From Thuidium tamariscinum (Eukaryota > Streptophyta > Bryopsida > Hypnales > Thuidiaceae): DNA of 64,000 nucleotides. Below are positions 24,476 through 37,450 of this stretch, one piece after another. The stretch spans positions 13,144,001-13,208,000 of the forward strand of contig OX344752.2 in NCBI GenBank assembly GCA_947034885.2, given 5' to 3'. The position numbers and the translations under genes were made by a program. The notes under the pieces were generated by a model. That model had not been told where the DNA came from, did no database searches, and was given only the letters and a program-made list of their open reading frames with translations. Numbering within the stretch: the first letter of the stretch is position 1; each line of letters opens with the position of its first letter.

Positions 24476-24796
24476 AATTAGATGAGATTTGAGGCCTCAA
24501 AAAGGTCATTTTGGTTTGTTCCCGAAACAATTCCCAAAATTGTTGACCATTGTCAAGCCAACAATTAATAAATAAATAAATAAATAATAAAAATAAAAAT
24601 TGGTTGAAATGCAAAAACAAGTCTAAAATTTATTTTTTTGAAAAAAATTAAATTAATGATGTGGTATAGTCTCAACCACGTCAACTTCTTGTGTTTCTGC
24701 ATTCCCTATAACAATTACTATGTTCTTGCAATACTTACTATGTTCTCATAGATTGATAACTTGCGGTCTTCCTAAGGCCTCAAATCTCATCTAATA
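24476..24796. mobile_element. MITE family B, copy 2
   Basis: Ends are ATTAGATGAGATTTGAGGCC and its exact complement; the TIR is longer and cleaner than in copy 1. The interior holds an (AATA)n run near 24,570 and a CAACCACGTCAA segment near 24,674 that recurs in copy 4 as CGACCACGTCAG. Confidence 0.72.
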
Positions 24797-25689
24797 CTAT
24801 TGTAAAAGAAACATAATGATGTATGATAAATGACAATTATCCATGCAATTATCCCTATATCTTCCAATGTTATATTGTTTTGGAGTACATAGATTCTAAA
24901 TACCGTAACTAAATTGTTCTTTATCTCCATTTTTGTCTCATGACTTTTATGGGAAATTGTAACCTAATTTGTAGAATTTTTATATACAAGAATGATTTAT
25001 TTTTATGAAAAGCATTGCCTAACAAAATTCCTTGAAGAAATTTATCTCAATGCTTTTGTATCATATTTGAGTAAGCCACTAGTATAGATGGTAATGCCTA
25101 CAAAATTTTTATTTGTTAATTTGTTGAAAATGCTTAATTCATAAGAATCCAAACTAATTATTTATTTTTAATGTAATTCACCATTGATTAATGCATCTTG
25201 AATGAAGCAATGTCAATACAATTGTTGATTATACATAGTATATAGTGACAATCAAAACCAAGTACAAACACTAGAAGAAATCTGCGTTATTCTAGTTTGT
25301 GTTTTTTATTAAATTTGAAACAATTGTATTGGAAATAATAAAGATTTATGGAATTGAGACTAAAATAATGTCAACATTGCATTATTTCAACTACAATTTT
25401 GTTAGATTTAATAAAAAATCATCTAGAACTTGTCATAGGTTTCATATAGTGAAAAATTTGAAGTGCCAACTTTCATGAACAATAGACTATAAAATTTTCA
25501 AAGATTTTTTAAGAAAATTTGAAGGTTGAATGAAACAATATTTATAATCTTATATATATTTATAAACAAAGTTGCACTTCAAATTGATAACAAAAAATTT
25601 CCCTACAAAGCCAAATCAACAACTATCAATTGTATTTACTAAATTGTTCAAAGTAAATCTTCAAAGTTCTATATTTTCTCCAAAAACCT
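24797..25689. other. AT-rich intergenic
   Basis: No gene was recognised. A CACTAGAAGAAATCTGCG word at about 25,270 resembles one CACTA-type end, but no partner end was found. Confidence 0.3.
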
Positions 25690-26014
25690 TTCCTTTTAAT
25701 ACAACAAAAAAATCCTACTTTTGTAAGCTTCTTACAATCTTTTGCATAAAAACTAGAATAAATAATACACATATTCTACTACAATTCTTGAACTCTACTT
25801 CTTAGAGTAGTTTGATTTAGATATTGCTTGAGAAAGACCCAAAATAATTTATTGGATTCAAATTTGGAGATTGTTCTAGCCATTGGAAGAGTATAAATGG
25901 TTGTGAAGAGAACCACAATTGAAGATTTTTTACTATATGCCTAGGATCATTATCAAGTTGGAAAAACACCCTACTAGAATATAACTTGTAATTTCTATGG
26001 TAATCTATAACCAA
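25690..26014 (-). pseudogene. Tc1/mariner transposase remnant
   Basis: The minus-strand translation contains VFFQLDNDPRHIVKNLQLWF and QSPNLNPINYFGS, the second Asp block (FQQDNDPKH in the family) and the third catalytic block (SPDLNPIE) of Tc1-type transposases. After two in-frame stops it goes on to RICVLFILVFMQKIVRSLQK, matching the family's W-x-RI-x-V-x2-I-x2-LV-x-SM-x-RR end. The N-terminal DNA-binding part and the first catalytic Asp are missing. A TTAA-bounded element begins 47 bp away at 26062 and may have cut into it. A decayed, immobile fragment. Confidence 0.83.
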
Positions 26015-26061
26015 GTTTCAATTCTAAAATAATTGTTTACAAATATTCCTCCATCCTACTT

Positions 26062-27002
26062 TTAACCCCTAAATGTTTTTGACTATGTTTTCACCAAAAA
26101 TGCTCCAAAACTGCCATTTCTAATACAAGTGCAATTTTTTTTAAAACACATTTTTGACTCATGTAACTTTAGGATCTTGTAGTAAGGTGGTTTGTAAACA
26201 TGTGGAAAAAATTTCAGAAATTTCCACCATGTAGATTGCAAGATATAAGCATTTGAATTGACAAAAATTATTTTTTTATCCCTACGAAAATCCGGGCAGC
26301 TGCACTTCACAAGGTCACATTTGTGTGAAAAAAAATTCAAAATGGTGGTTACTAACTCTTTGAATTCATACTTCAATGCAAGTTGGCTACATTCTCAAAA
26401 AATTTCAAACCATTTGGAATTGTACAACATATAGGAAAAAATAAGTAAATAGAAAGAAATAAAAAATGAGCCAAAATACTAAATTGTAAACATTTTATTC
26501 ATGGAATTGAAAATTTTCAATACCAATGGTTAAAATGTTGTAATAAACAATCTACACCTTTTGTTTTTTATTTTTTTCAAAAATATGAAAAATTGAATTA
26601 AATGAAGAATTTCAAACTTTTTTTGTACTGTAGAGATTCTATAACTGGCCACAAACTACCCCAAACTCAAAATCTTCATAACTTTTGACTCATTGATTAG
26701 AATGGATTGATTCAAAGCTTCCCATGTCTATATAAACCTAACAAATCAATTTGAAATTTCACTTTTAAAAAAAAAGTTTTTTCAGCTGCCCGAGCTGCCC
26801 GCTAAGTAAAGAAAACAACATATCCTGCCATAACTTTTTAACCGTGAAGTCAAAAGTTATGAAAATTGTTGGGCCTTAAAGATACTCCTTGGGCACACAT
26901 TGTATCAAAATTTCAAAGAAAAAAAATAAAAACTCTATCCGTAGTAAGCTGCCGAAAAAATTTATAATCTCAAAAAACGATGTTCAGGGCTTTAGGGGTT
27001 AA
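26062..27002. mobile_element. TTAA-bounded TIR element, copy 3 (non-coding)
   Basis: The element is bounded by TTAACCCCTAAA and TTTAGGGGTTAA, exact complements that include the TTAA target on each side. The interior is homologous to copy 2 at 9703-10572. The minus frame 26083-26376 inside it resembles no transposase. Confidence 0.75.
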
Positions 27003-29781
27003 ATTGGTTTCAAGGTTTCATCTCCAAAACAGTCATACATCTATAATTTAGTGTCATTGAATAAGAAGAATTTTTTTCTTCTATGAACATCAAATGAGCT
27101 TTTTTTTAATGCACACGTCAAAACAAATGTCTAAAAAGTGTTCATCTATTTTTTCTTGAAACAAAGTATTTTGCAATGACACTTGCCATTTTGAGACATT
27201 GCATGTCTTGTTTCTCTTGTCCTCCTCTTTACTAATCTCTTCTTGCAAATGAACCCAGGGAGATCACTCCTTGTAATTTTAACCATACACATGAGTTAAG
27301 AGGGTATTTAACATAGGGCTATTTACCTTCATTTCAGTAATTAAAATGAATGTATTTTTACATATAAATTCAATCATTTGGATTTTATAGTTAGGCTATC
27401 CTATATACAAAATTTATATGTCTAATTTTTTCATATCCATTTACAACACACTATAAAAGTAGTGTCTTACATATACACTATTTTTTTAATATATGCATTA
27501 CTTGTATTGTAGTACAATTTCAAATGAAAAATAAAAATGAAAAATGCAACAATAGTTTTAAATATTCTAAATTCTATGCCATGTATTCTAAACAACCTAA
27601 TATGGTGAATAATAAACATCATAGAAACATTAAATATAGTTATGATACTAAAACTAAGAAAAATATCAATATTAGCAATATAACATGAACAACATGAGAA
27701 ATTGACACTCTAAAAACATTGTAGATTAACCCAAAAATATGACCTCTATTGTAATATAGAGACTATATATTTTATTTTTACATATGCATTTACAATGGTT
27801 TTGAATTTAGAATCAAAAAATAAAAGAGTGTTTATTAAACACTAGTAAAAAGAAGATGATTCTAAACATTTACAAGTATATATGTTCAAGTAGTTGAAGC
27901 AAATTTAAAGTTTGTAGTGTCAAAGTATAGAAAAGATTCCATGCAAATGTTGCACACTCTACACCAATTTCTTAATGGGTACTTTGTGTGAACACAAATC
28001 TCCATAGTACAACCTCATTGTAAATTTACAGCTCAATTCTTTTGTCTTGGAACAATAGATTCTTGCATGCTGTTACATAATTGGTATTCTTAAGGAAAGA
28101 TTTGTATGTATAGGCTAGAATTATTTGATGATAACAACAAATCTCTTGAAAAACATCCTTAGATTTACTAAATTGTGTAAGTTTTATCATTCGATTAAAA
28201 AAGTTTGTTTACATCTATACTCATTGTACTACAAACTTTTTATATGAACCCTATTTGTAAAGGCTAATTTATTAATAAAAATTCCTACTAAATAATATTT
28301 ATACATAGCCTAATTTATATATAATAGGATATGTGACATTTCAAGAACCCTATAGTAGTTCTATATATATATATATATAATTTATCCCCTTTGAATTAAA
28401 TAGACCCTATCTTTTAACTCACGTAGTTTTCTAAAAATCGCAAGTAATCTCCCTGGGCAAATGAACTAAGGTAGAAGCATCCAAAACCATTAGTGTATCC
28501 ATTCATTGACACTAGAGTTACCTTAAATTGTTTGCAAAAGTACCTTGAAACTATCCCCATTCTTAATTGTGATTGGTAGGCTTCAATTTTTATAGATTTT
28601 TGTGTGAAAATCAAGCCAATTTTACTAGAGTGTGGTTTAGAATGCCCTAGAGAGTTATACTTTAAAAATTCACTGATATTTGATGCCTTATTTAAAAATT
28701 CTATTTTTTTTCAAAATTCATGATTTTTAATTTCTAATACTACAAAAATAATTTTTTTTAAGAAAAGATGCCTCCAACTATGTTGAATTGCTTATTCTAA
28801 GGGTAATAGGTGCTGCTACCTTATTGATGACTAATTCATGTTGCAACCTTACTTGTAGAAACATTGAGCCCTTCTAAGTTGCAGAAAAATTTGGTACTTT
28901 TGTAATTCAATTGACCAAAGTGTAGGTTTAATTGACAAATCAATTCTTACTATAGATGGTATTGAACAAGAATTATACAATGTATTAAAAAGAAGCAAAC
29001 ACCCCCACTCCTACCTATTCTCCCAATCAATTGATTTTGAAAAATTCCACACCATTGATCTAAAATTGAAAAAAGATGGAAATCCATCCTTATATCATTG
29101 ATAATGAAAAAGATTTTGTCTAATTTGAAATCCCTTGTCATTGATTTAGTCCCTTCAAAATTGAAATCTTCTCTTTATTGTTGTGGTTTTTCAGATAAAC
29201 TAATGCTATCCAACACAATTGATGAAGGCAACACTAAATCTTGGCCGTTAAGAGGAAATGTCAAGGAATCAGGTCTTAAAGCTTGTTTTGAAACGTTATT
29301 AAGCATGTGTTTTTCAAGGAAATATTACATTTTTGTTGTCATAGCTCTAATTTTACTGAAGTCCCCTTGATTTCATTGCATATTACTAATAGAAATTATG
29401 CATCCCCCAAGCTTGTTTGTCACAAATTGCATGTGATGGTTTAATTCTCATGGCGAAGATTTAAAAGTATTTTTGTGGAGCATTGGTACACCTAAATGAC
29501 AAATTAGGTAAGTGTTTCATTGTTTAATAATAAAGGTTGCAATTTTGGTCTAGCATTTACTATGCAACTCAAGATGCAAGTGTAGAGTTTTCGTGAAGAA
29601 TAGAGAGTAGGTGAAGTGAATTAGAAGTTAGGAATGCCATTGGTTGAGAATTTCTTCATTGTACCTTGCATTTTGTAATTGATTATTTATTATGAGGTAT
29701 ATAACTAGTGTTTTGTGCTTCAATTTAGTAGTATATCAAATCTACATGAACAACCCTAGATCTCTAAGATTAAAAAGGGAT
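27003..29781. other. AT-rich intergenic with a (TA)n run
   Basis: Nearly 2.8 kb without a recognisable gene. A (TA)n microsatellite of about 10 units lies at 28361-28380. The 90-codon frame at 29098-29370 matches nothing I know. Confidence 0.4.
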
Positions 29782-32133
29782 TACACTAAAAATGATATTT
29801 AGTATTGGATGGCATTTACTATTTTTACCCCCCTACATGATGGAACACTAAATCTCAACCTTACCAGAATTAATGTGATAGTAGACTTGATTGCGCCGCC
29901 TTTGCCTTCCCTTCCCATGCGCCTCCGTTTTCCTTGGCTTCCTAGCTTCATTTGCCTTTCCTTTGCATAGTACCCTAAACCTCCCTTCCGTTCCGCTTGC
30001 TCTTCACATTCCTACTTGTTCTCCACTTGTTCTCCGCATTGCTCCTTCACTTCCACGATTTCGCAAGTGACGGGATTTTTTGGGGGGGGATATACTCGCT
30101 GGGAGCCGCGTTTGAATCTCCTGCCCGATCGTTTACGGCCCGATCCAGCCGGCCACTGCTCCGCCTTGTTGTCCCGCCTCTGCATATTGACCTAGCAGGT
30201 CTAATCACATCTGAATTGTAATCAGTCGACATTTTTGTTTTTGTTTATTTTTGTTTTTTTGCTTGTTTTCCTGTCTCCTAATCTGTTTTCTTGATCTTAG
30301 GAAATCCAGCAGCATGGCTGCCCTCCCTCTTAGAGATTCTCCTCGTCGCCTGCAACAAGTTTCCACCATTGCTATCCGCAAACGCATCATCACTTGGATG
30401 GTTCAAGACGAAATTGCCAATGGCATTTGTAAGCTCTACATTTGCACAATCAACACATTTCCAGAGCATTTCCGTGCTCAAAGGAGTACCAATCTTAGGC
30501 GGGCTTCTTGTTGGTGGGCTTAGCGTGAATAATTTTGCAATGAAGGAGAAGCAGATGTACCATCTTTGCCAATTTCTTGCAATAGGAGCCGAAAGGGAGG
30601 ATGAAAACAACTCCATACAAAGGCCGGTCCAGGTCATGGTACTAAGCGATCTGAATGGGTACTTTGGATTTACCCTAAACTTCTCGATGCATTTGACTGA
30701 TTTAGAAAGGCTGGAATGAAATTCTCATCAAAATTGTTCATTGAGTTAGCTATAACCATCTTATTAGATCCTACCTCTCTATATACAGCCAAATCTCGTG
30801 ATCCTAAGGACAATGTCCTGTTCACGTCAAAGTTCACCCTCAGTTGGGTTCAACAGTTTATGCATGTACACAACATTGTTTTGTTGTTACAACGCGGACG
30901 CTTAACTTGTAGTTCCAAGAAGGAATTAGAAATTGAAATGGCAACATCTTACCATCTGGATGTGCTGCAAAAAGGGTTCCAAATTGGTGTTTTCGATGAG
31001 AATCTCATGGAAAACATTGATGAAACTCATTTTGTCATAAATTTAGACAATGGTTGAACATTGGGATTTAGGGGGGACACAAATGTCAAGTATGTTGAAG
31101 TGGTTTCTAGTGGGGACTCTATAACCATGGTCATTAGAATCTTCGGGGGGCATCGATCAATGATTGAAGTCTCCATGCTGATTTTTACCAATTCAAACAA
31201 CAGTTATGCTATTCGGGGACTGGAAGACAATATTCTAGGGGTATGTTACAGATTCCGATCTAAAGGCTACATGGACCAAGCCCTTTTTACTGAACCCCGA
31301 GCATTCCAAACCGATATTCATGGCTGCACAAAAGTCATTTGGGTTGACAATTGTGCCGGCCATAACATGACCCCAAGGTTAGAGGCTATTTTAGAAGAAA
31401 AACAGGTCAATCTTAGGTATTTACCACCATGTTCTACACATTTGTGTCAACCAGCAGATACATTTATCATTTCGAAAGTAAAGGACGCCTGGACCAAGAG
31501 ATGGAAAGCAAAGAAGGCTAAACTCATTGTAGCCAATGCTTGGCAAAATACCCCTCGAGCTGATAGGCAATGGTCAAGAAAACTTACAAATCCAGGAGAA
31601 AAAAAATTCTTACAATTGATAGCAGATAGCATTGAAGATGTAAATAGAGAGGTAGATTGTGATAATATGTCATATGCTAGGAAAGATATGGTTAGATCAG
31701 GTTTGGCTTTGGGTATTGATGGCACTTGAAGTGTCAATCAACTCTTTCCACATCTATAGGAAATTATAGCCAAGCATCAACCATACTTCCAAGGCCAACA
31801 AGTTCCAGCCTAAGTATGAAATTTGGATATTTTTTATATCTATATATTCATTTTTTTCCTTATTTAATGTTCAAAGACTTCCTTCATTATAAATATTTTC
31901 AACATTTTCTACTCCTTCCATCATTTTCCTTCTCTTCAATCTTTTCCTTTGCAAATTCATTTTTTTAATATATTCTAACACTAAATGCAAGCCTCTTCAA
32001 ATTTCAAATTTACTATGGAGTACTTTTAGTGTTAGAAATGAGATTTAGTATTACTTACTTTAGTAGGGTTAATGATATTTAGTGTCATGGTTTATAAATA
32101 GTGTTGCTAATACTAAATATCATTTTTAATGTA
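29782..32133 (+). mobile_element. pogo/Tigger-like (Tc1/mariner superfamily) DNA transposon, 2.35 kb
   Basis: The left terminus TACACTAAAAATGATATTTA and the reverse-complemented right terminus TACATTAAAAATGATATTTA form a TIR of about 25 bp starting with the TA target dinucleotide. A second, imperfect set of ACTAAATmTCA words lies just inside each end. The interior encodes one DDE transposase frame on the plus strand (30314-31729), now broken by stops. The structure is complete, so the element is full length but not autonomous. Confidence 0.84.
30314..31729 (+). pseudogene. DDE-1 (pogo/Tigger-like) transposase, inactivated
   Basis: One reading frame can be followed from ATG 30314 to the TGA at 31727-31729, interrupted by stops clustered at about 30521-30720 and a TGA at 31055-31057. 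A basic segment RRLQQVSTIAIRKRIITWM near the N-terminus fits the DNA-binding part. Catalytic-core landmarks follow: ENIDETHFVINLDNG (first acidic block), VEVVSSGDSITMVIRIFGG, KVIWVDNCAGHN (second Asp) and LPPCSTHLCQPADTFIISKV (third Asp region of DDE_1). The codons between the stops remain conserved, which suggests a fairly recent loss. Confidence 0.85.
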
Positions 32134-33224
32134 GTATTGTTTCATTTTTTTCAACAGAATTAATCACTTACAATAGCTAGTTTGTTGTATAAAACATCTA
32201 TTTTGAGAGAACAACATCATCAAGGAAAATTGTAGTCTAAATTTGATCTATTTTCTACAAAACCTAGGACTATAATATAGAGGTTCAATATCTAGGAAAT
32301 GGTCAAGTTGTCTAACATATTAGTAGCTAAAGTCACTTGTGTTCTATAGAGAAATGGAAAATAATTAATCTTGTAAAGCATACAATTTATAATAAGTCAT
32401 TTATTTCAACCATAAAATTCAATAACAATTTGTCATTCATGAGTCAAACAATAATGGCAATTTGTTGGCATATCAATAGATCAATCAATTTAAACTCACA
32501 ACAAATAGCTAAGTTTTGAAAGACAATTAATCAATAGATTTTTCATACAAATTATTATCACACAATTTAATGTATAAATATACTCCCTTAGTTTGATTTG
32601 AGGTTGCCAAATTACTTTGCCTTGTGCTCTAATCATCCAATAAGTTCATCTTCACACCATGACAATTTGTCCAATTTACTTCTATACCAAAGTTTCACAT
32701 TTTTGTTTTTCTCTCTCTGCATCCAATGTTATTGTTACAAATTCACTTACATTAAAATTTCTCAAACAATTTATTCTAACACATACATTGAACGTGATTT
32801 ACTCATTGGATCTCATTGATTTTCAAAGACAATGGTCCATCACATCCTTAACTCAAATTTACTTATCAAACAATCATAGCCAAACACCATACACAATATA
32901 GTGACAATTTGTTTCTCACTTACATTCAATATGTATATAATCCAATTTAAAAATAAATAAAACCAATTTTAGACAATTTATCAAATTCTCCCCCATACAC
33001 ATAGCTCAATAATATTGATTTAGGCAAATTGCCTAATCCACACACATTGAAATCCAATCACTAGATTTTTCACAGCTTCAATAATAATTTGTCAAGATTT
33101 TTTTACATAGAAAATATTAACTAATACAATTTCCAACTTCTAATTCTCACACACAAATAGTTCAAATACTTACACTTCTCCAACTACAAACAATTTACTC
33201 AAATTATCTACACATACACAATCT
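32134..33224. other. AT-rich intergenic
   Basis: AT-rich, with several overlapping words such as CAATTTGTC but no gene or bounded element recognised. Confidence 0.3.
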
Positions 33225-33509
33225 CATTAGGAGGGATTTGAGGGGTCTGGGAGCCTGTGAGTTCCCACAGCCCGAAATCACGAAAACAACTGCGGGAACG
33301 CAGTTCTGCAGGAATCCGATGTGGTCGAGCGACTACCAAGTCATTGACTTTCTTTTTTCGAAATTTTTTTTTGACTTTTTTTCATATTTCAGGACCAATT
33401 TTTTTATTATTTTTATTTTTTAAATGCTGACTAGTGGCCAGCCATTCCCAGACCTGTTTTGGGAACAGTCCAGAAACGGCCCTTTGCAGTCCTCAAATCC
33501 CTCCTAATG
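33225..33509. mobile_element. MITE family B, copy 3
   Basis: Ends are CATTAGGAGGGATTTGAGG and its exact complement. The outer parts are GC-rich (TGGGAACAGTCCAGAAACGG near 33,460) against an AT-rich core, and the arrangement matches copy 4 in the opposite orientation. No coding capacity. Confidence 0.78.
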
Positions 33510-34959
33510 CATAATCACATTGCATAAAACTAAGTAAACAATTTGCTCCAATTATACAATAACAATAATCCCAATCCTTGGGTTCCACAAATCGACAATT
33601 TTCTAAATACATAAATTACATAATATCAATAATTACTCTAATTACTCTTTCACAAAAAGATCCAATCATTGGATTAAAACTCACAAAGAAAATAAACAAT
33701 TTATTCAAAACACACAATTGATACAAGTCCAATCACTAAACTAACTCCAATACACAACAATTTGTCAACAAACAACTTATATAATTCAAATCTCACAAAA
33801 GCTAGAAAAATAATATTATATAAATATATAAATGAGATCACTATACAAGACAATTTAACCTACCCCGAAAGAATACAAAGTGAAAGGGGTTTTATAAAAC
33901 TTTGAAATTGACAACTATATACTCTTATAAAGATTACCGTTTATTTTTAGGTAACTACCAAACAACTTGTCCCCTTCCTAATCTTATGGTAACTAAGCCT
34001 TTAGAATTCTAATGATAATTGGTCTTAAATTCTCTTATCAGAGTAAAAACAACTTAGAACTTGTCTCATTTCACACAACAAAAGGCAATTGGTCAAGGAT
34101 GAAATAAATTGGTGCCATTACAAAAATGCATATACTTTAATTCCAAAAACGCCAATTGTCGAAAGAATGCACACAAATATAGAATTGCAAGAACTTGCTT
34201 GAACAAAGACCTTTGACACCATTGTCGTTGGGCTTATGGATTGTTATGGTCAACTAGTTGGTAAAAGGTACCACTCTACCCCAATTCAAATTTTAGTCGT
34301 AGTTTATATGGGATTGGTGATTACCCTAAAATTGTTAAACAAATTGTTTGCCCTCATTGAATTAGAGTTTGGGAAATAAGATTGAGAGTTGTATGAGTTC
34401 AAAGAGAAGTCAAGTATCTAATATATTTGGGTTTGATGTGTAGATTCACAAGCAATTTTTTCTTGGAGAATGTTGTGGAGTATAGAATGCATGCTTGGGT
34501 CGTTGCAAAAAACATTTATTGTTTTGGGCTCAAAGAAGTCTATTTTCATGATTCTTGTGGCTTTTGGAATAAATTTTTTAAGAATAAAATAAAATATGGA
34601 TAATTTGTAAAACATTAAATTAAAAAATCAAGTTGTGTGAAAATTCAAGATTAAAAAAATTTATCTCTAAAAATTATGCATATTCAAAGAGTAATACAAA
34701 ATACCATGAAAATGGGCATTATGATGTTTGATTTTCAAAAAATAGTAAAAAAATTCAAAACATTCTTTGAAGAAAAGACATTTTTTCTAACTTAAAGATG
34801 CTCCTCCTCAACCATTTTCATCTTTGGAAAAAATTAATTGTGTTTTCTACACCTATGCAAAGGTAGTGCTTTTTGAATACATTTAGAAGTTGGACATTTT
34901 ACTATTTCTAAAAATTCTCTTTGAGGGCTTATGTAGCTTCAGTAGAAGTCCTTTGCAAA
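33510..34959. other. AT-rich intergenic
   Basis: No gene was recognised. The end of this stretch, beyond about 34,780, may hold more of the repeat that finishes at 35227. Confidence 0.3.
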
Positions 34960-35227
34960 TTTTGAGCTTAAAATTTGCATTTTGGGGTTAAAAATAGGTC
35001 TAAAAATCCTTGAAATGGACAAGGTAGACATCCAATTGGGGGTTGTTTAAAAATAGTAAAATAGTTTTTAAAATTTTCAAAAAATTATCTAGTGTCTAGA
35101 ACTATTATACATACCTTTATTTGAAGTTTCATGTAAAATGAACAAATGAGACAAAAGTTATGAGTAAAGAACCACCTATCTAAGGCCAAGGGGACTAAAA
35201 ATAGAACAAGTGTTTCTTGCAATCACC
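34960..35227 (-). repeat. Partial copy of the GGTGATTGCAAG repeat family
   Basis: Read on the minus strand it begins GGTGATTGCAAGAAACACTT and then follows the start of the element at 58823: shared words include GTCCCCTTG, CTCATAACTTTTG and CCCCCAATTGG in the same order. Only this end is defined; the other end could not be located, so the copy is probably truncated. Confidence 0.6.
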
Positions 35228-35715
35228 TGCTTGTTTTTATCCTTTGTAGTTGTCAACATTGAAATGATTATAGTTCTCCACGATGGAAATTTTGAAATTT
35301 TCTAAATATAAAAAGACACAAAATGTATACTATTGAAAATATGTGAGTTTATTAGGTTTACTATCAACAAATAATAAATAGTGAACTTCTTTCAAATTTT
35401 ATGTAAAAGTTTTACAACCAATGCAAAAATGACTCATAAAATCCTTCTATAATTTATATGTAGTATCCTCTGAATATGAAAATTTATCATATTCCAATGT
35501 ATTCCAAAGAGGTAGTTATTGCCTTACTACCTACTAATATACAATAGACCCTAATGGCACCCTCAAATTTTGTAGTAGAGAGTGCACAATGAAAGAATGA
35601 CAATGAAACCAAGAAGTGGCAACCCAAATTGAGTAGTGATGTCTTTCCCTTTCAGTGACAAGGTTGGATGAATACATACAATGAAAAAATAACCTTTTCA
35701 TTTGACTTATGTATG

Positions 35716-35994
35716 CATTAGAAGAAATCTGAGGCCTCCAAAGGGCCGTTTCGGGGCTGTTCCCCGAAACTGTTCCCTAACTGTTGTCCGCTATTAGGGC
35801 GGCATTTACCCAAAAAAAAAAAAAGAGTTGGGGTCCTGAAATATGAAAAAAAGTCAAAAAAAATTTCAAATTTTATTTTATTTTATTACGTGGCACTCTC
35901 TCGACCACGTCAGATTTCAATTACCGCGACAAAAACTGCATTCTTGCAGTCCGGGAACCCGCAGTCTTCTAATGCCCTCAGATTTCTTCTAATG
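35716..35994. mobile_element. MITE family B, copy 4
   Basis: Ends are CATTAGAAGAAATCTGAGG and its exact complement. GC-rich segments (CCAAAGGGCCGTTTCGGGGC near 35,738) and a CGACCACGTCAG segment near 35,901 are shared with the other copies. An A-run of 13 bases lies near 35,812. No target duplication is evident. Confidence 0.77.
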
Positions 35995-37450
35995 ATTTTG
36001 AAATTTTAGTTGACTATGAGTGTTGTGAAGTTGTACTCCCTTTTGATTGACATTATATAATTTTATGATACTCTAAAAGACTATAGAGATGAGGATACAA
36101 TCTAAGTTATGAAAAAACTAATTTGAACTAGTCTTCAAATTGAACAACTAATAATAATAATAAAGGTATGATTATTTTTTTTTTTCAAAAACAAGTTTTG
36201 ATTTGTGAAGGTCTAAAAGAAAATTTAAAGTTGTAAATAGAATATAAATATTTCTGAACAAAATGGAAGGAGAATATATTTATTTTAATTCAAATTTTAA
36301 CATATGAAGCTTAAGTTGTTTAATGGCATAGGTAGATTTTAAAATAAAGGTTGCATCATAGTGTTCAAAGTAGATTTTTGTTGAAAATAATACAATGTTT
36401 AGTATAATCCAAGTGCTAAAATCTTACTTTCAAGAGAAGATAATACTATTTTTATCATCAACTCTTTTCACTTTTTTTCTATTCAATATTAAATGAAACT
36501 GTTGATAAGAAAATTATCTAAATGCTAAAACTTCAATAGAATTATTAGTGAATATTCCAAAGATAAAATGCTTCAAAACTTGAGTTGACAATTAGGTTTT
36601 AATTTTTTTTGAAATTCAATTGTCAAAACAATTTATAATGATTATTCTTTTAAAAAATTTAAATAAGAGCAGACTCAAAGAATCTACTTACCAAATATCA
36701 TCTATAATTTGTCGAAAATCTCTCAATCCTTTTATCTTTTTATTGCAAGGTTGATAATCATGATTACTTGTAGCTTTTGTATTGATAAGTGACATCTCAT
36801 GTTATTAAGAGCAATATTCATATAAAGAGTGCTAACTTTGCATGATGTTATAAATTAGATTGCCCATAGATTGAGCTTAGAATATAAATTTAGTATTCAT
36901 TAAAGTATTAGTTGTGCTTTAAATAATTTAACTTGAAAGGTTTGTTACACCAAAATGGGTACCTTAGGCATTTAAGGGATAGAATGTTTGTACTTGGTGT
37001 AACCCAGTAAGGAAACTCATGTCCCATCTTTGATATTGTTTTCTCCTTCGTTAAATGCTTAGACTAATTAGTTGTCATCAATGACAAAATTGGATAGAAT
37101 GGGCATTACATTTGAAATCAAGAATTCAAAATATACTAAGACATTCCAAGAAATGCAAAATTAACCAACCATGGAGTAGAAGACAATTATTTCATTGATA
37201 TCCCCTTTCTAAGTCGATGAGAGGTATAGATCTTTGTGATTGTGTGAATGCAACCACTTGAAGGCAATACTTAGACCTATGTTAATTTTTTCTGCAAATT
37301 TTTTTGCTAATTGGCTAATTTTTGTGAAGGAAAGTTTCACTTCTTTCGATCAAAATAGTGAGAATATTGCTGTTTTTTCTACCGAAAGCCAAATCTGACC
37401 CAATTTTCGCCTAATCCTGATGATTGAGGAAATAGATGGGTAGAGGGTAC
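35995..37450. other. AT-rich intergenic
   Basis: No gene was recognised. A short imperfect hairpin with arms TTACACCAA and TTGGTGTAA spans about 36943-37004. Confidence 0.3.

Noticed and set aside
25269-25290. CACTAGAAGAAATCTGCG as a CACTA end
   Set aside because: No complementary end and no 3-bp duplication found nearby.
28361-28380. (TA)n run as a regulatory TATA region
   Set aside because: Simple microsatellite in a gene-free region.
36943-37004. Hairpin with TTACACCAA arms as a microRNA precursor
   Set aside because: The stem pairs for only about 10-12 bp; too short for a plant pre-miRNA.
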